A stretch of 64,000 nt of DNA from the NCBI GenBank assembly GCA_029204225.1, contig CM055107.1, positions 1,484,128 through 1,548,127 of the forward strand. The letters run 5' to 3'. Origin of the DNA: Diphasiastrum complanatum. Taxonomy: Eukaryota > Streptophyta > Lycopodiopsida > Lycopodiales > Lycopodiaceae. Shown piece after piece: positions 37,501 to 40,502 of the stretch; the stretch's first letter is position 1, and every line of letters begins with the position of its first letter. Made by a program: the position numbers and the translations under genes. Under the pieces are notes generated by a model. The model ran no database searches. It had not been told where the DNA came from and saw only the letters and a list, made by a program, of their open reading frames with translations.

Positions 37501-40266
37501 GCCAATCAGGTGGATTCTACATGTTTACCAAATAAGTTAGAGACGCTAGATGCAATAGTAACCAAACCAAAAAATGTTTGTCCGAAATGAAAACAGACTT
37601 GCCTTTCTAACAGACACACAAAGAGTTGCTGAGATAACATAAAACACAACCAGCAACTGATAAAAAATCAATTCAAATCATGCAGAGAAACAAAACATAG
37701 GAACAAAGAGAAAATGATTCAAAATCGTAAAGTACAATACACTCACATCGAATCTACCGAGATTTGGTTTAAGTTTTCCAGCAAGAACTTTGAGAGCCGT
37801 TGATTTTCCGATACCATTTGTGCCAACAAGCCCTAATACTTGTCCTGGCCTAGGAACAGGCAACCTGAGATATTTTGCAAATAAATCCTCTATTTCTTAA
37901 GCTTTTATTAGACCTTAACCAAAATACTTACACTCAAAATTCAGCCTTGTTAACAACAAAATTTATTATACAACTTCCCAACAGTACTAAAAGGTCCATA
38001 TGGAACTGACCTGTGAAGCTTGAAAGTATTTGGCCCATAACGATGTGTTGTATCCTTGTCTAGGTCTTTCGGTAAATTAATAATCTGAATCGCCTCAAAT
38101 GGGCATTTCTGTGACCACAAAATCATATCGGAGAAGAGAGCATTTCAGCAAACTGTTTCAATAAGAGCATGCTTTCTGGAGACAAAAAAATGTCATATTG
38201 AACTCAAAGCACCTTCAGGCATCTATAACAGCAAACCTTTGCACAAAAGTTTCACTACAAACACATAACATATGCTTGATTTGAAAGGCATGAAACTTAT
38301 AAAAAGCTTCACTAGAATAGGCTTCACCAAATAATGAGGCAGAATTAAGTTGATTACAAGATAGATACTTGGCCCTCTTTAAAAAAGGAAGCACAGAAAA
38401 AATGCTTCATGGCTCTGCATTTTTATTTGAAATCCAGGACAATCATTGAACATACTTGAGCCCAATATTAATCATAAAACTTTTGTTATGCACGTTAAAG
38501 GTTATTTGGCCATTATTAGGTTCTTCTTCTGAGTCAAGGGTGTTGGCTCAATTGGTTATCTTGACATCCAAAGTTTTGGTCTCAAGTTCGAGCCTCCCCT
38601 TGGAAACCAAGAAGCATTATTAGGTTCTACAAATAGGAAACGGCTAAGCCCTATTTGGGCCCCTCAAAGATATAAATACACTCTTTTTTAATAGATTATT
38701 AAAGAGTACCTCTAAGCTTAGTTATTTCGAATTTTCAATTCAGCTAGCTCAACTTAGATAAAGTTGACAATTACTGGAGATCATTGCTCCACCATTATTA
38801 TCTTGTTATCAAAGCACTTCCAAGGGAAAGAGACAGAGGATGCTGCCACTACAGACATCAAATTCTCATCTACAATACATGGAATTTTTGCTTGGTTCCA
38901 GATTGACGGTTTTGAGAGAAAACCCAATGTTCATCTGCCGGCTACAATTTTCGGCCTAACCTTGACTTTTTATTCTAAAAGTAATATATGGACTCTTGAC
39001 ATGTACTCTTGGAAACACATGTAAATCTTGTTAACAAGAAGAAGCTAGGTCATCAAAAATCCAAAATTTCCAAGTTTTCAAGACTTCATCTCCAAGAAAT
39101 GAAGCATGACTATTCTCCCTACAATAGGGCACTACCAAAGCTCTGTGCAACTTGCTGATTTAAAAATTTATTTGTTACAAGATTTATGGCACTTCATCCT
39201 TTTGATAAGTCGCAGATGCTTCTCAGAGTCCGATTGGTTTGTTGGGTTTCCTATGGTACGTTTCCCAAGAATCTTTTTGCAAATTGCAAATCACAAGTCA
39301 AGGTCGAAAGTCAAAACTTTTACTCTTTGTAAAAGTGGTATCTTGTAGCTTTAAGAAGCATATCATCGACACTTTCTTTAAGTAGTAGTTGGAGAACAAC
39401 AAGGAACGCATGCATGTTCAGACAGACGTTGGTTCAGCTTATGTCTATGTCTGCTCCTTTTAATTCCACTCCAACAATTGAGGGATATTTTTCTACAAAT
39501 GAGACATTGGACGGTGACGGTGATATCCAATGATATCAGACGATTGTTGCACGGAAAATCAAAGATTGATATTGTCAGCTAACACCAAGATCCAAGGTGA
39601 ATCTAGATTGATATTATGGATGGAAAGTAATTCAGAGAACATTCTTATGTGCCATATAGTGAGCTTGTTGGAAAAACAAGAATGATAAAAGTGAACCACT
39701 TGCCTACCAAAATGTGAAAGAGTGTAGAGACTTCAAGGTCACATATAATGAACCAAGGTTGAAGGCTACTGCTACTACTTCTGGCCAGAAGTCGTGACAT
39801 TTAAAGTACTGAATTGATTATTTAACACAACATTATATGGTACATCTACCTTCACGCAAATACCGCAACCAATACAGAGCTCTTCCGATATGAAGGCAAT
39901 CTTTGAAGTAGAGGAAACCTCAATACACAGTTTACCTGCAAGGATCCACAAAGAAGTGAGAGGTTTGGCTCCAGAGTGAAGGAGATTGAAAACAGATATA
40001 GCCAAACAAAACTCTAAGTGCAAGATGATGCCTTTTATAGCGACATATTTAACATGACAAAGACATGAAGATCTGAGAGCTGTGAACAAAGGTGGATCTA
40101 AATCTAACAAAAAAGAGGCGGTGCAATAAAAATCGTCGGTAATCCCTGAAATTTAGAAAGCACCTGTCATAACGACGGGGCAACTTTTCTTGCACTCCTG
40201 CCTGCACTTTTTGGGTTTGCATCTGTCTGAGCTCACAATTGCGATCCTTGTCAAGCGATCTGCCAT
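108..40266 (-). CDS. ABCE1: ABCE1 / RLI ribosome-recycling ATPase, 11 coding exons
   Basis: This gene encodes the cytosolic ATP-binding cassette protein that splits terminated or stalled 80S ribosomes together with the release factor eRF1 and also binds initiation complexes. I joined eleven exons by hand at GT-AG junctions: 40164-40266, 39850-39935, 38011-38108, 37747-37864, 37427-37516, 36825-37129, 14557-14752, 14231-14416, 1101-1367, 371-616 and 108-227. They give 604 codons without a break, the usual length for the plant protein. Two 4Fe-4S ferredoxin-like motifs are followed by nucleotide-binding domain 1 (Walker A 110-118, LSGGE 217-221, Walker B 237-243, switch His 274) and domain 2 (Walker A 381-389, LSGGE 467-471, Walker B 487-493, switch His 525). 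All catalytic motifs are intact, so the gene looks functional. Introns 6 and 8 are swollen to 22.1 and 12.9 kb by transposons. Family assignment is certain; exact UTRs are not visible. Confidence 0.97.
371..616 (-). CDS. ABCE1: ABCE1 exon 10 (Walker B of domain 2)
   Basis: The exon covers residues 484-565: [19 protein letters not shown] with Walker B 487-493, and [16 protein letters not shown] with the switch histidine His525. Acceptor TTTTCAG, donor GTTTGT. It is 82 codons. Confidence 0.97.
617..2299. other. ABCE1 intron 9 and left end of intron 8, no gene seen
   Basis: 617-1100 is intron 9 and shows no repeat or coding signal. 1368-2299 is the left end of intron 8 (exon 9 lies between). 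A TATATAAA motif at 1840-1847 on the plus strand could be a promoter remnant of the hAT transposon that follows, but nothing else supports this. Confidence 0.5.
1101..1367 (-). CDS. ABCE1: ABCE1 exon 9 (signature of domain 2)
   Basis: The exon covers residues 395-483: AGLLKPD, the segment [25 protein letters not shown], and the second LSGGE at 467-471 followed by [12 protein letters not shown]. It is 89 codons in phase 0 with acceptor CATATGTAG and donor GTATGA. It has no internal stop but no in-frame ATG near its start, so simple ORF scans miss it. Confidence 0.96.
2310..2728 (+). pseudogene. hAT transposase, N-terminal BED-finger part
   Basis: The plus-strand reading from the ATG at 2310 gives a degraded BED-type zinc finger: the GTGTKRW segment, then [17 protein letters not shown] and CPMVPEAAQ. 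This matches the spacing of the histidine/cysteine half of plant hAT BED fingers. The first cysteine pair is lost and a stop interrupts the finger near 2410. A Ser/Pro/Thr-rich linker follows up to 2728, where a gypsy element interrupts the reading. The linker resumes after 10210. Assignment rests on motif spacing and on the clearer C-terminal half. Confidence 0.6.
2729..3176 (-). repeat. 3' LTR of gypsy element A
   Basis: The 448-bp repeat begins TGTTAGACTCTCACTT on the plus strand and ends CCCTAATA. It matches 9764-10210 nearly base for base, with scattered substitutions. Several open frames in it are accidental. Confidence 0.92.
3177..3790 (-). pseudogene. Gypsy A integrase C-terminus and chromodomain
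   Basis: The minus strand shows [18 protein letters not shown] and the helical segment after the integrase core (3530-3785). It is followed by a chromodomain (3171-3365) with [18 protein letters not shown], the fold that steers chromovirus integration to heterochromatin. Frames change between the two parts. Confidence 0.85.
3848..5430 (-). mobile_element. Copia LTR-leader-gag fragment inside gypsy A
   Basis: The fragment reads on the minus strand: an LTR end (5249-5430), a primer site at 5236-5248, a leader, and a Ty1/copia gag (UBN2 family) starting near 4636 ([19 protein letters not shown]) and continuing through 4497-3884 in another frame. Gag motifs include [22 protein letters not shown] and LLQEEQTR. 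A 37-bp direct repeat with one mismatch (3848-3884 and 5394-5430) bounds the fragment. It sits where the gypsy integrase catalytic core should be. Confidence 0.82.
5236..5248 (-). promoter_or_regulatory. Primer-binding site of the copia fragment
   Basis: GGCTCTGATACCA, complementary to initiator-Met tRNA, follows directly on the LTR end TTTCCTACA read on the minus strand. It shows the fragment includes a 5' LTR boundary. Confidence 0.85.
5431..5892 (-). pseudogene. Gypsy A integrase zinc-binding domain
   Basis: The minus-strand frame shows the HHCC domain: [13 protein letters not shown] with the two histidines and CGQCQVNRA with the two cysteines, then the start of the core ([25 protein letters not shown]). 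Homology stops at about 5440, at the junction with the copia fragment, so the catalytic Asp/Glu residues are gone. Confidence 0.88.
5893..7190 (-). pseudogene. Gypsy A reverse transcriptase and RNase H
   Basis: Reading right to left, 7165-6980 gives [19 protein letters not shown] and the [13 protein letters not shown] segment. 6840-6780 in another frame gives [12 protein letters not shown] with the catalytic YLDD. 6650-5900 gives [12 protein letters not shown], the connection region and a degraded RNase H. At least two frameshifts separate these blocks. Confidence 0.88.
7191..7801 (-). pseudogene. Gypsy A protease-RT linker, degraded
   Basis: This interval joins the protease and reverse transcriptase blocks. 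The minus strand reads in short broken pieces, consistent with a decayed protease end and the approach to the RT. No intact motif was recognised. Confidence 0.55.
7802..8800 (-). pseudogene. Gypsy A gag, zinc knuckle and protease start
   Basis: 8791-8411 encodes a Retrotrans_gag domain ([38 protein letters not shown]). 8380-7802 continues with a basic stretch, one CCHC knuckle [14 protein letters not shown], and a retropepsin-like start [16 protein letters not shown] frame change lies at about 8400. Confidence 0.87.
8801..9748 (-). other. Gypsy A gag start and untranslated leader
   Basis: The interval between the primer site and the recognisable gag holds the decayed gag N-terminus and the leader. 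It is GC-richer around 9180-9560 than its neighbours. Open frames here on both strands have no family resemblance I can recognise. Confidence 0.5.
9749..9761 (-). promoter_or_regulatory. Primer-binding site of gypsy element A
   Basis: GGCTCTGATACCA on the plus strand is TGGTATCAGAGCC on the minus strand, the complement of the 3' end of plant initiator-Met tRNA. It primes minus-strand DNA synthesis. Its place next to the 5' LTR fixes the element's orientation. Confidence 0.9.
9764..10210 (-). repeat. 5' LTR of gypsy element A
   Basis: The 447-bp repeat runs from TGTTAGACTC to GGGTCCCTAACA on the plus strand, with the inverted TG...CA ends expected of an LTR. It lies two bases from the primer-binding site. 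Partner of 2729-3176. Confidence 0.93.
10211..12700 (+). pseudogene. hAT transposase, DUF659 core and dimerisation part
   Basis: The hAT reading resumes after the gypsy insertion with a Pro/Ser-rich linker. It then shows a DUF659-like start ([20 protein letters not shown] and TEALHT), the catalytic-region hallmark [14 protein letters not shown] near 10785-10825, and the C-terminal dimerisation hallmark [20 protein letters not shown] near 11755-11815. Many frameshifts and stops break it. The 3' part (11880-12650) is rich in acidic, Arg and Ser residues. It is a dead autonomous hAT-type transposase on the plus strand; I did not find its terminal inverted repeats. Confidence 0.82.
12701..13192. 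other. Intron 8, no gene seen
   Basis: AT-rich sequence after the hAT reading, possibly its 3' untranslated part. Short repeats of the phrase AATTTCATGGTTTT occur at 12870-12930. No coding signal was recognised. Confidence 0.5.
13201..13562. mobile_element. hAT-type MITE, 362 bp
   Basis: A short non-coding element has perfect 9-bp inverted ends (CATAGTTCC ... GGAACTATG) and a perfect 8-bp target duplication AGTTAGAT at 13193-13200 and 13563-13570. Eight-base duplications are typical of hAT transposition. Inside are subterminal CACGGCACACGTG-type motifs, a C-rich run at 13347-13367, and a 10-bp stem (GTGCCGTACC at 13523-13532 pairing with 13542-13551). It has no coding capacity and needs a transposase supplied elsewhere. 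Confidence 0.85.
13571..14230. other. Right end of intron 8, no gene seen
   Basis: No coding signal was recognised. A partial primer-site phrase GGCTCTGAT at 13841-13849 resembles the retroelement sites elsewhere but loses the match after nine bases. It may be a worn retroelement trace. Confidence 0.4.
14231..14416 (-). CDS. ABCE1: ABCE1 exon 8 (Walker A of domain 2)
   Basis: The exon covers residues 333-394 from [12 protein letters not shown] to the second P-loop GENGTGKTT (381-389). It is 62 codons and ends in phase 0 at a GTAAGT donor that opens the 12.9-kb intron 8. Confidence 0.96.
14557..14752 (-). CDS. ABCE1: ABCE1 exon 7 (residues 267-332)
   Basis: The exon lies 22 kb from exon 6, after a TTCTGCAG acceptor. 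It supplies the switch histidine in VVEHD (His274) and the hinge/linker segment ([30 protein letters not shown]). Exons 6 and 7 together are 501 bp, exactly 167 codons. The donor is GTAGTC. Confidence 0.95.
14753..15531. other. Start of intron 6 side, unassigned
   Basis: This is intronic sequence between ABCE1 exon 7 and gypsy element B. A minus-strand open stretch ending at about 15246 ([20 protein letters not shown]) has protein-like composition. I could not match it to a family, and it may be a relic of a captured gene. Confidence 0.35.
15926..16800 (-). pseudogene. Gypsy B integrase and chromodomain pieces
   Basis: Minus-strand frames show the integrase core ([20 protein letters not shown], then [12 protein letters not shown] with a catalytic Asp, near 16796-16660). 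After a frame change they show the C-terminal part ([19 protein letters not shown] at about 16500-16207) and a shadow of a chromodomain preceded by [17 protein letters not shown] at about 16170. All parts are truncated or frameshifted. Confidence 0.86.
17094..17534 (-). repeat. 5' LTR of gypsy element B
   Basis: The 441-bp LTR starts TGTTAGAAGCCAAGAGCTCC and ends GATTAGATCCTAACA. It matches the left copy from 15537 over most of its length, with many substitutions and small gaps, so the insertion is old. Confidence 0.88.
17540..19037. other. Intron 6 stretch, unassigned, possible relic coding
   Basis: No element was recognised. Minus-strand reading of about 17720-17580 gives a protein-like stretch ([20 protein letters not shown], ending in a stop). 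Before the gypsy B insertion it would have lain beside the open stretch at 15246-15536. It could be a relic of a captured or nested gene. The rest is AT-rich with no signal. Confidence 0.3.
19038..19221 (-). repeat. Gypsy A-family LTR, left part
   Basis: The phrases CCACCCCGCCGTAGGACCTG and ATCCAGGTCCACC match the gypsy A LTR (9830-9870). This LTR is cut at 19221 by the copia 1 insertion and continues at 22571. Its left end is truncated. Confidence 0.8.
19222..19636 (+). repeat. 5' LTR of copia element 1 (3' end lost)
   Basis: The repeat starts TGTTAGAAATTAATG and matches the 3' LTR through CTAGAATTTGT, then stops short of the terminal CA. The match to the partner is close, with few substitutions. 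Confidence 0.92.
19637..20090 (+). repeat. Degenerate GATCGCTG-rich leader
   Basis: The octamer GATCGCTG and close variants (GATCGTTG, GTTCGTTG) recur about ten times between 19650 and 20060 at irregular 15-90 bp spacing, often next to CTGTT or GGAACTG. It looks like a decayed tandem repeat. It sits between the LTR and the first copia reading frame. It has no coding signal. Confidence 0.6.
20093..20668 (+). pseudogene. Copia 1 integrase-RT linker with SINE insertion
   Basis: The frame resembles the region between integrase and RT of other copia elements ([17 protein letters not shown], then [15 protein letters not shown], as at 60780-60935 of this window). A SINE inserted at 20345-20430 adds about 32 codons without a stop, so the frame stays open through it. 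A frame change near 20640 leads into the RT. Confidence 0.75.
20345..20430 (-). mobile_element. Short tRNA-like SINE inside copia 1
   Basis: Read on the minus strand, the 86-bp insert has an A-box-like TGGCTCAACTGG, a B-box-like GGTTCGAGCCT and a 3' hairpin CTTGG-AAA-CCAAG. It is flanked by a perfect 10-bp duplication TGTTATTATG (20335-20344 and 20431-20440). The second copy at 38525-38614 is closely similar. Pol III promoter boxes and target duplications are the marks of SINEs. Confidence 0.82.
20641..22110 (+). CDS. Copia 1 reverse transcriptase/RNase H
   Basis: The 489-codon frame covers the RVT_2 domain: [30 protein letters not shown], the catalytic Asp in [16 protein letters not shown] and [10 protein letters not shown] with the catalytic YVDD. 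It is followed by copia RNase H with Asp ([10 protein letters not shown]), Glu (SSTEAEYRA) and Asp (LQCDNQSC). A single frameshift just after HFIRKKI...CP moves the conserved tail ADIFTKGLG into another frame. No upstream gag or integrase exists, so it can only be a remnant of a polyprotein. Confidence 0.93.
   Translation: MDEEYDSIMKNKTWILVQLPTGKKAIGCKWVYRTKYKSDGSIDKHKARLVAKGYAQQEGIDYEKTFAPVAKSTTMRTVLSLAAQFGWDIQQMDVKSVFLNGFLEEEVYMEQPEGYIVAGHEDKVCRLDKALYGLKQAPRAWYTRIDTYFEELGFQRSSSERKLYVLFRNKHIVIVVMYVDDLIITGSDHSMIQGIKKDLSSEFDMKDLGSLQYLLGIEIWRVAQGLFISQSKYALEILEKFNMSECKPISTPYDSGCKLTKAEEDQDVDETLYRKLVGSLIYLTTTRPDIAYVVSMVSHFMAKPKQIHWKAAKRILKYIQGTLRFGIVYGRQDDLKLQGYVDVDWAGDAEDRRSTTSYVFSLGSSAISWSSKKQHTIALSSTEAEYRATTSATCEAIWLRRILHDLHMVQDSPTVLQCDNQSCIKLVKNPVFPSRTKHIEVQHHFIRKKIQSNEVELIYCPRRASCRYLYQRSWQRKILEVQRTSRSNR
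22133..22565 (+). repeat. 3' LTR of copia element 1
   Basis: The 433-bp LTR runs from TGTTAGAAATTAATG to ATTCTGACA and is complete at both ends. It follows a purine-rich polypurine tract. Confidence 0.93.
22571..22798 (-). repeat. Gypsy A-family LTR, right part
   Basis: This continues the LTR interrupted at 19221 (CTGGCTATGCAC, CCTAGGTAGATAGA, GAGTCACTGGTCAAGTC). It lacks the terminal CCCTAACA and is followed directly by an LTR start in the opposite direction. Confidence 0.8.
22799..22935 (+). repeat. Gypsy A-family LTR start, opposite orientation
   Basis: TGTTAGGGACCCAATTCCC begins an LTR in plus orientation that matches the LTR at 32625. With the minus-oriented piece at its left it forms an imperfect inverted repeat centred near 22800. 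Confidence 0.75.
23096..23180. repeat. GA microsatellite with GAAA end
   Basis: An uninterrupted (AG)n run of about 66 bp is followed by AGAA/GAAAG repeats and an A-run. It marks the left boundary of the LINE. Open frames through it (Arg-Glu or Ser-Leu repeats) are not genes. Confidence 0.95.
23181..25490 (-). mobile_element. LINE (non-LTR retrotransposon), truncated
   Basis: The minus strand reads from right to left as endonuclease-RT linker (24990-24770), RT (24771-24286: [53 protein letters not shown]) and the next frame (24282-24130: [17 protein letters not shown], the motif A Asp). The FADD-box part is deleted at about 24060. A C-terminal region follows ([20 protein letters not shown] onward). 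Both ends abut GA/CT microsatellites. Frameshifts and the deletion make it inactive. Confidence 0.88.
25491..25535. repeat. GA microsatellite at the LINE 5' side
   Basis: (AG)22 run directly next to a 32-bp direct duplication (25341-25372 and 25457-25488) in the presumed LINE 5' region. Confidence 0.95.
25536..25937. other. Intron 6, no gene seen
   Basis: AT-rich intronic sequence with no recognised element. Its right end leads into a truncated gypsy LTR. Confidence 0.5.
25938..26107 (+). mobile_element. Gypsy C 5' LTR end, primer site and leader
   Basis: AACCGGCACTTGGAGGTATG matches the 3' end of the gypsy A LTR in plus orientation. The primer site TGGTATCAGAGCC (25977-25989) follows, and the phrase TGCCGAAAGCAGGT is shared with the gypsy A leader. 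It is probably the head of the plus-strand gypsy whose tail is at 31577-33068. Confidence 0.72.
26108..26250 (-). mobile_element. Gypsy post-integrase scrap, minus strand
   Basis: The sequence (GCATTCCGATTGAGTTTCC, AGTTTAGAGTCTTTTGGAAC) parallels 3455-3600 of gypsy A in the minus orientation, joined to a plus-oriented head at 26107. Copia 2 begins at 26251. Confidence 0.7.
26251..26948 (-). repeat. 3' LTR of copia element 2
   Basis: The 698-bp LTR runs from TGTTGGAAAACAAGTTG to GAAATCTAACA. The first 400 bp match 30672-31080 with many substitutions. Confidence 0.9.
26990..28340 (-). pseudogene. Copia 2 reverse transcriptase and RNase H
   Basis: RT start at 28329 ([19 protein letters not shown]), middle in shifted frames to 27770, thumb/linker 27761-27474 ([16 protein letters not shown]-like [11 protein letters not shown]), and RNase H at 27439-27131 ([31 protein letters not shown]). 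Frameshifts and a shortened palm make it inactive. Confidence 0.88.
28345..29705 (-). pseudogene. Copia 2 protease, pre-integrase and integrase
   Basis: 29693 starts [16 protein letters not shown] (aspartic protease DSGA). A GAG-pre-integrase region follows ([20 protein letters not shown]), then the integrase core at 29100-28849 ([38 protein letters not shown] with catalytic Glu). Two frames are involved. The interval 28345-28845 is the worn integrase C-terminus and linker. Confidence 0.88.
29706..30600 (-). pseudogene. Copia 2 gag with zinc knuckle
   Basis: 29959-29800 shows [16 protein letters not shown], a CCHC knuckle worn at its end, followed by a Ser/Asn/Gln-rich spacer. 30008-30590 is the UBN2-type gag in broken frames. 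Confidence 0.75.
30660..30671 (-). promoter_or_regulatory. Primer-binding site of copia element 2
   Basis: GCTCTGATACCA on plus is TGGTATCAGAGC on minus, complementary to initiator-Met tRNA, abutting the LTR. Confidence 0.88.
30672..31080 (-). repeat. 5' LTR of copia element 2, truncated
   Basis: The LTR starts TGTTGGAAAATAAGTTG directly after the primer-binding site and matches the 3' LTR through CAGTCTACGCCTATG, where it breaks off. Confidence 0.9.
31081..31560 (-). pseudogene. Gypsy chromodomain region, minus strand
   Basis: The frame includes [19 protein letters not shown] and [11 protein letters not shown], the post-integrase segment shared with gypsy B (16170-16260), followed by a short chromodomain start. 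It joins the broken copia 2 LTR on its left. Confidence 0.75.
31577..32620 (+). pseudogene. Gypsy C integrase and chromodomain
   Basis: Plus-strand frames read [38 protein letters not shown] (catalytic Asp), [26 protein letters not shown] and a worn chromodomain up to the LTR at 32625. The family is that of gypsy A. The part 31935-31980 contains a short duplication of TGGTTGATTTTGCGTATAA. Confidence 0.85.
32625..33068 (+). repeat. 3' LTR of gypsy C
   Basis: TGTTAGGGACCCAACCCC begins the LTR and AATCATAACA ends it. It is related to the gypsy A LTR read on the opposite strand (ACCGGCACCTAG near the end). Its right flank is the zinc knuckle of a minus-strand gypsy gag, which it interrupts. Confidence 0.82.
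33069..33720 (-). pseudogene. Gypsy gag with zinc knuckle, minus strand
   Basis: The frame [17 protein letters not shown] (33140-33070) matches the knuckle start of chromovirus gag and is cut by the gypsy C LTR. The gag body lies to the right in broken frames. It probably belongs to the minus gypsy whose primer site and LTR are at 35916-36410. Confidence 0.7.
33721..34186. other. Unassigned stretch, possible gypsy gag start
   Basis: No motif was recognised. By position it should be the gag N-terminus or leader of the minus gypsy. Confidence 0.35.
34187..34594 (-). repeat. Copia LTR with polypurine tract, related to copia 1
   Basis: It runs TGTTAGAAAACCGAC to AACTCTACA, followed by CTCCCCCTTAATGTTTACA, a polypurine tract in minus orientation. 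Its minus-strand start shares GGCCATGCTTGCGTGCTA with the copia 1 LTR. It includes an (AAAAGC)n run at 34353-34380. The rest of its element is missing. Confidence 0.75.
34640..35410 (+). pseudogene. LINE ORF1-like coiled-coil protein fragment
   Basis: The plus-strand frame has a predicted coiled coil ([20 protein letters not shown], then [13 protein letters not shown] and [10 protein letters not shown]). After frameshifts comes a segment like the L1-type ORF1 C-terminus ([40 protein letters not shown]). This order is that of L1/Tx1-like nucleic-acid chaperones. Stops interrupt it and no ORF2 follows. Confidence 0.6.
35586..35900. repeat. Imperfect tandem duplication, about 150-160 bp unit
   Basis: About 70 bp starting TTGGCAATACAAACCTCTC at 35655 recurs at 35815 with two mismatches. 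The phrase GCTTAAAAG...GGATCATACAATTTT also recurs. It lies in the leader next to a retroelement primer site. Confidence 0.85.
35916..36410 (-). repeat. Primer site and 5' LTR of a minus-strand gypsy
   Basis: GGCTCTGATACCA (35916-35928) abuts an LTR starting TGTTACACTAATG at 35931. CTCTTCCCATCCATAGGTAA parallels the gypsy B LTR. The right end is not clear and is given as approximate. Confidence 0.68.
36411..36824. other. Intron 6 end next to exon 6, no gene seen
   Basis: AT-rich host intron sequence leading to the exon 6 donor. No repeat was recognised. Confidence 0.5.
36825..37129 (-). CDS. ABCE1: ABCE1 exon 6 (signature and Walker B of domain 1)
   Basis: The exon covers residues 166-266 and carries LSGGE (217-221), Walker B IYMFDEP (237-243) and the D-loop Ser-Tyr-Leu-Asp. 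It ends two bases into codon 267 at a GTAAGA donor that opens the 22-kb intron 6. The split codon completes correctly with exon 7. Confidence 0.96.
37427..37516 (-). CDS. ABCE1: ABCE1 exon 5 (residues 136-165)
   Basis: The exon begins NPPDWQEIL and contains the conserved [10 protein letters not shown] segment. It is 90 bp, exactly 30 codons, between a CATGTAG acceptor and a GTTGGT donor. Confidence 0.95.
37747..37864 (-). CDS. ABCE1: ABCE1 exon 4 (Walker A of domain 1)
   Basis: The exon covers residues 96-135 and contains the first P-loop GTNGIGKST at 110-118. It follows a TCTCAG acceptor and ends in phase 0 after Asp135 at a GTGAGT donor. Confidence 0.96.
38011..38108 (-). CDS. ABCE1: ABCE1 exon 3 (residues 64-95)
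   Basis: The exon begins with Lys-Cys-Pro-Phe and supplies Cys65, the fourth ligand of the second cluster. The remainder ([16 protein letters not shown] and following) leads into nucleotide-binding domain 1. It ends two bases into codon 96 at a GTCAGT donor. It is too short to stand out as an open frame and was found by reading the translated minus strand. Confidence 0.95.
38109..39849. other. ABCE1 intron 2
   Basis: The 1741-bp intron contains one SINE (38525-38614). The remainder shows no family I can recognise. Short open frames at 38764-39348 on the plus strand have no protein-like features. Confidence 0.7.
38525..38614 (+). mobile_element. Short tRNA-like SINE in ABCE1 intron 2
   Basis: The 90-bp insert has an A-box-like TTGGCTCAATTGGTTA, a B-box-like AAGTTCGAGCC and the 3' hairpin CTTGG-AAA-CCAAG. 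It is flanked by a perfect 14-bp duplication CATTATTAGGTTCT (38511-38524 and 38615-38628). It is the same family as 20345-20430. It has no separate tail and no poly-A. Confidence 0.85.
39850..39935 (-). CDS. ABCE1: ABCE1 exon 2 (residues 35-63)
   Basis: The exon follows a CTTGCAG acceptor and completes Gly35. It carries the start of the second Fe-S motif (CIGCGIC, Cys55, Cys58, Cys61) and ends after Lys63 at a GTAGAT donor in phase 0. Exons 1 and 2 together give exactly 63 codons. Confidence 0.96.
40164..40266 (-). CDS. ABCE1: ABCE1 exon 1 (residues 1-34)
   Basis: The exon starts at the ATG of [11 protein letters not shown], the conserved N-terminus of plant ABCE1, and carries the first Fe-S cluster cysteines Cys16, Cys21, Cys25 and Cys29 followed by Pro30. 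It ends one base into codon 35 at a GTGCTT donor. The context before the ATG is purine-rich. Residue 33 is Met where plant homologues usually have Lys and animals Arg; the position is not a cluster ligand. Confidence 0.96.
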
Positions 40267-40500
40267 ATCTGAGCACGTTTACATGCAACACTTCTTGCTT
40301 GCTTGGAACCCTAAATGCGACCTCCAAATCCACTGTGTCTGTCTGCCTTTCTAGTTCAGTGGTATAGGACAGCAGTTCCCAGCGCGATCAATGTCTGCCA
40401 ACCGAGCCTGAGCGGGGAGCGAAGAAGCGCTCGGACACCTCCTCCTCCTGCTCCTCCTCGGAACGAGATTGATCGGAGCGATATCAATCTGGACACTTGA
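40267..40500 (-). promoter_or_regulatory. ABCE1 5' UTR and proximal promoter
   Basis: The 230 bp upstream of the ATG are more GC-rich than the surroundings. They contain AACCCTAA at 40307-40314, a telo-box core common in promoters of plant translation and ribosome genes, and a CTCCTC-rich tract (40438-40460). A divergent reverse transcriptase relic starts right after it, so the promoter must be short or overlap that relic. No TATA box is evident. Confidence 0.55.
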
Positions 40501-40502
40501 AG

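Noticed and set aside
38537-38602. A functional tRNA gene.
   Set aside because: The boxes are tRNA-like, but the acceptor ends do not pair over seven bases, no clear anticodon arm forms, and the copy is flanked by a target duplication, so a SINE fits better.
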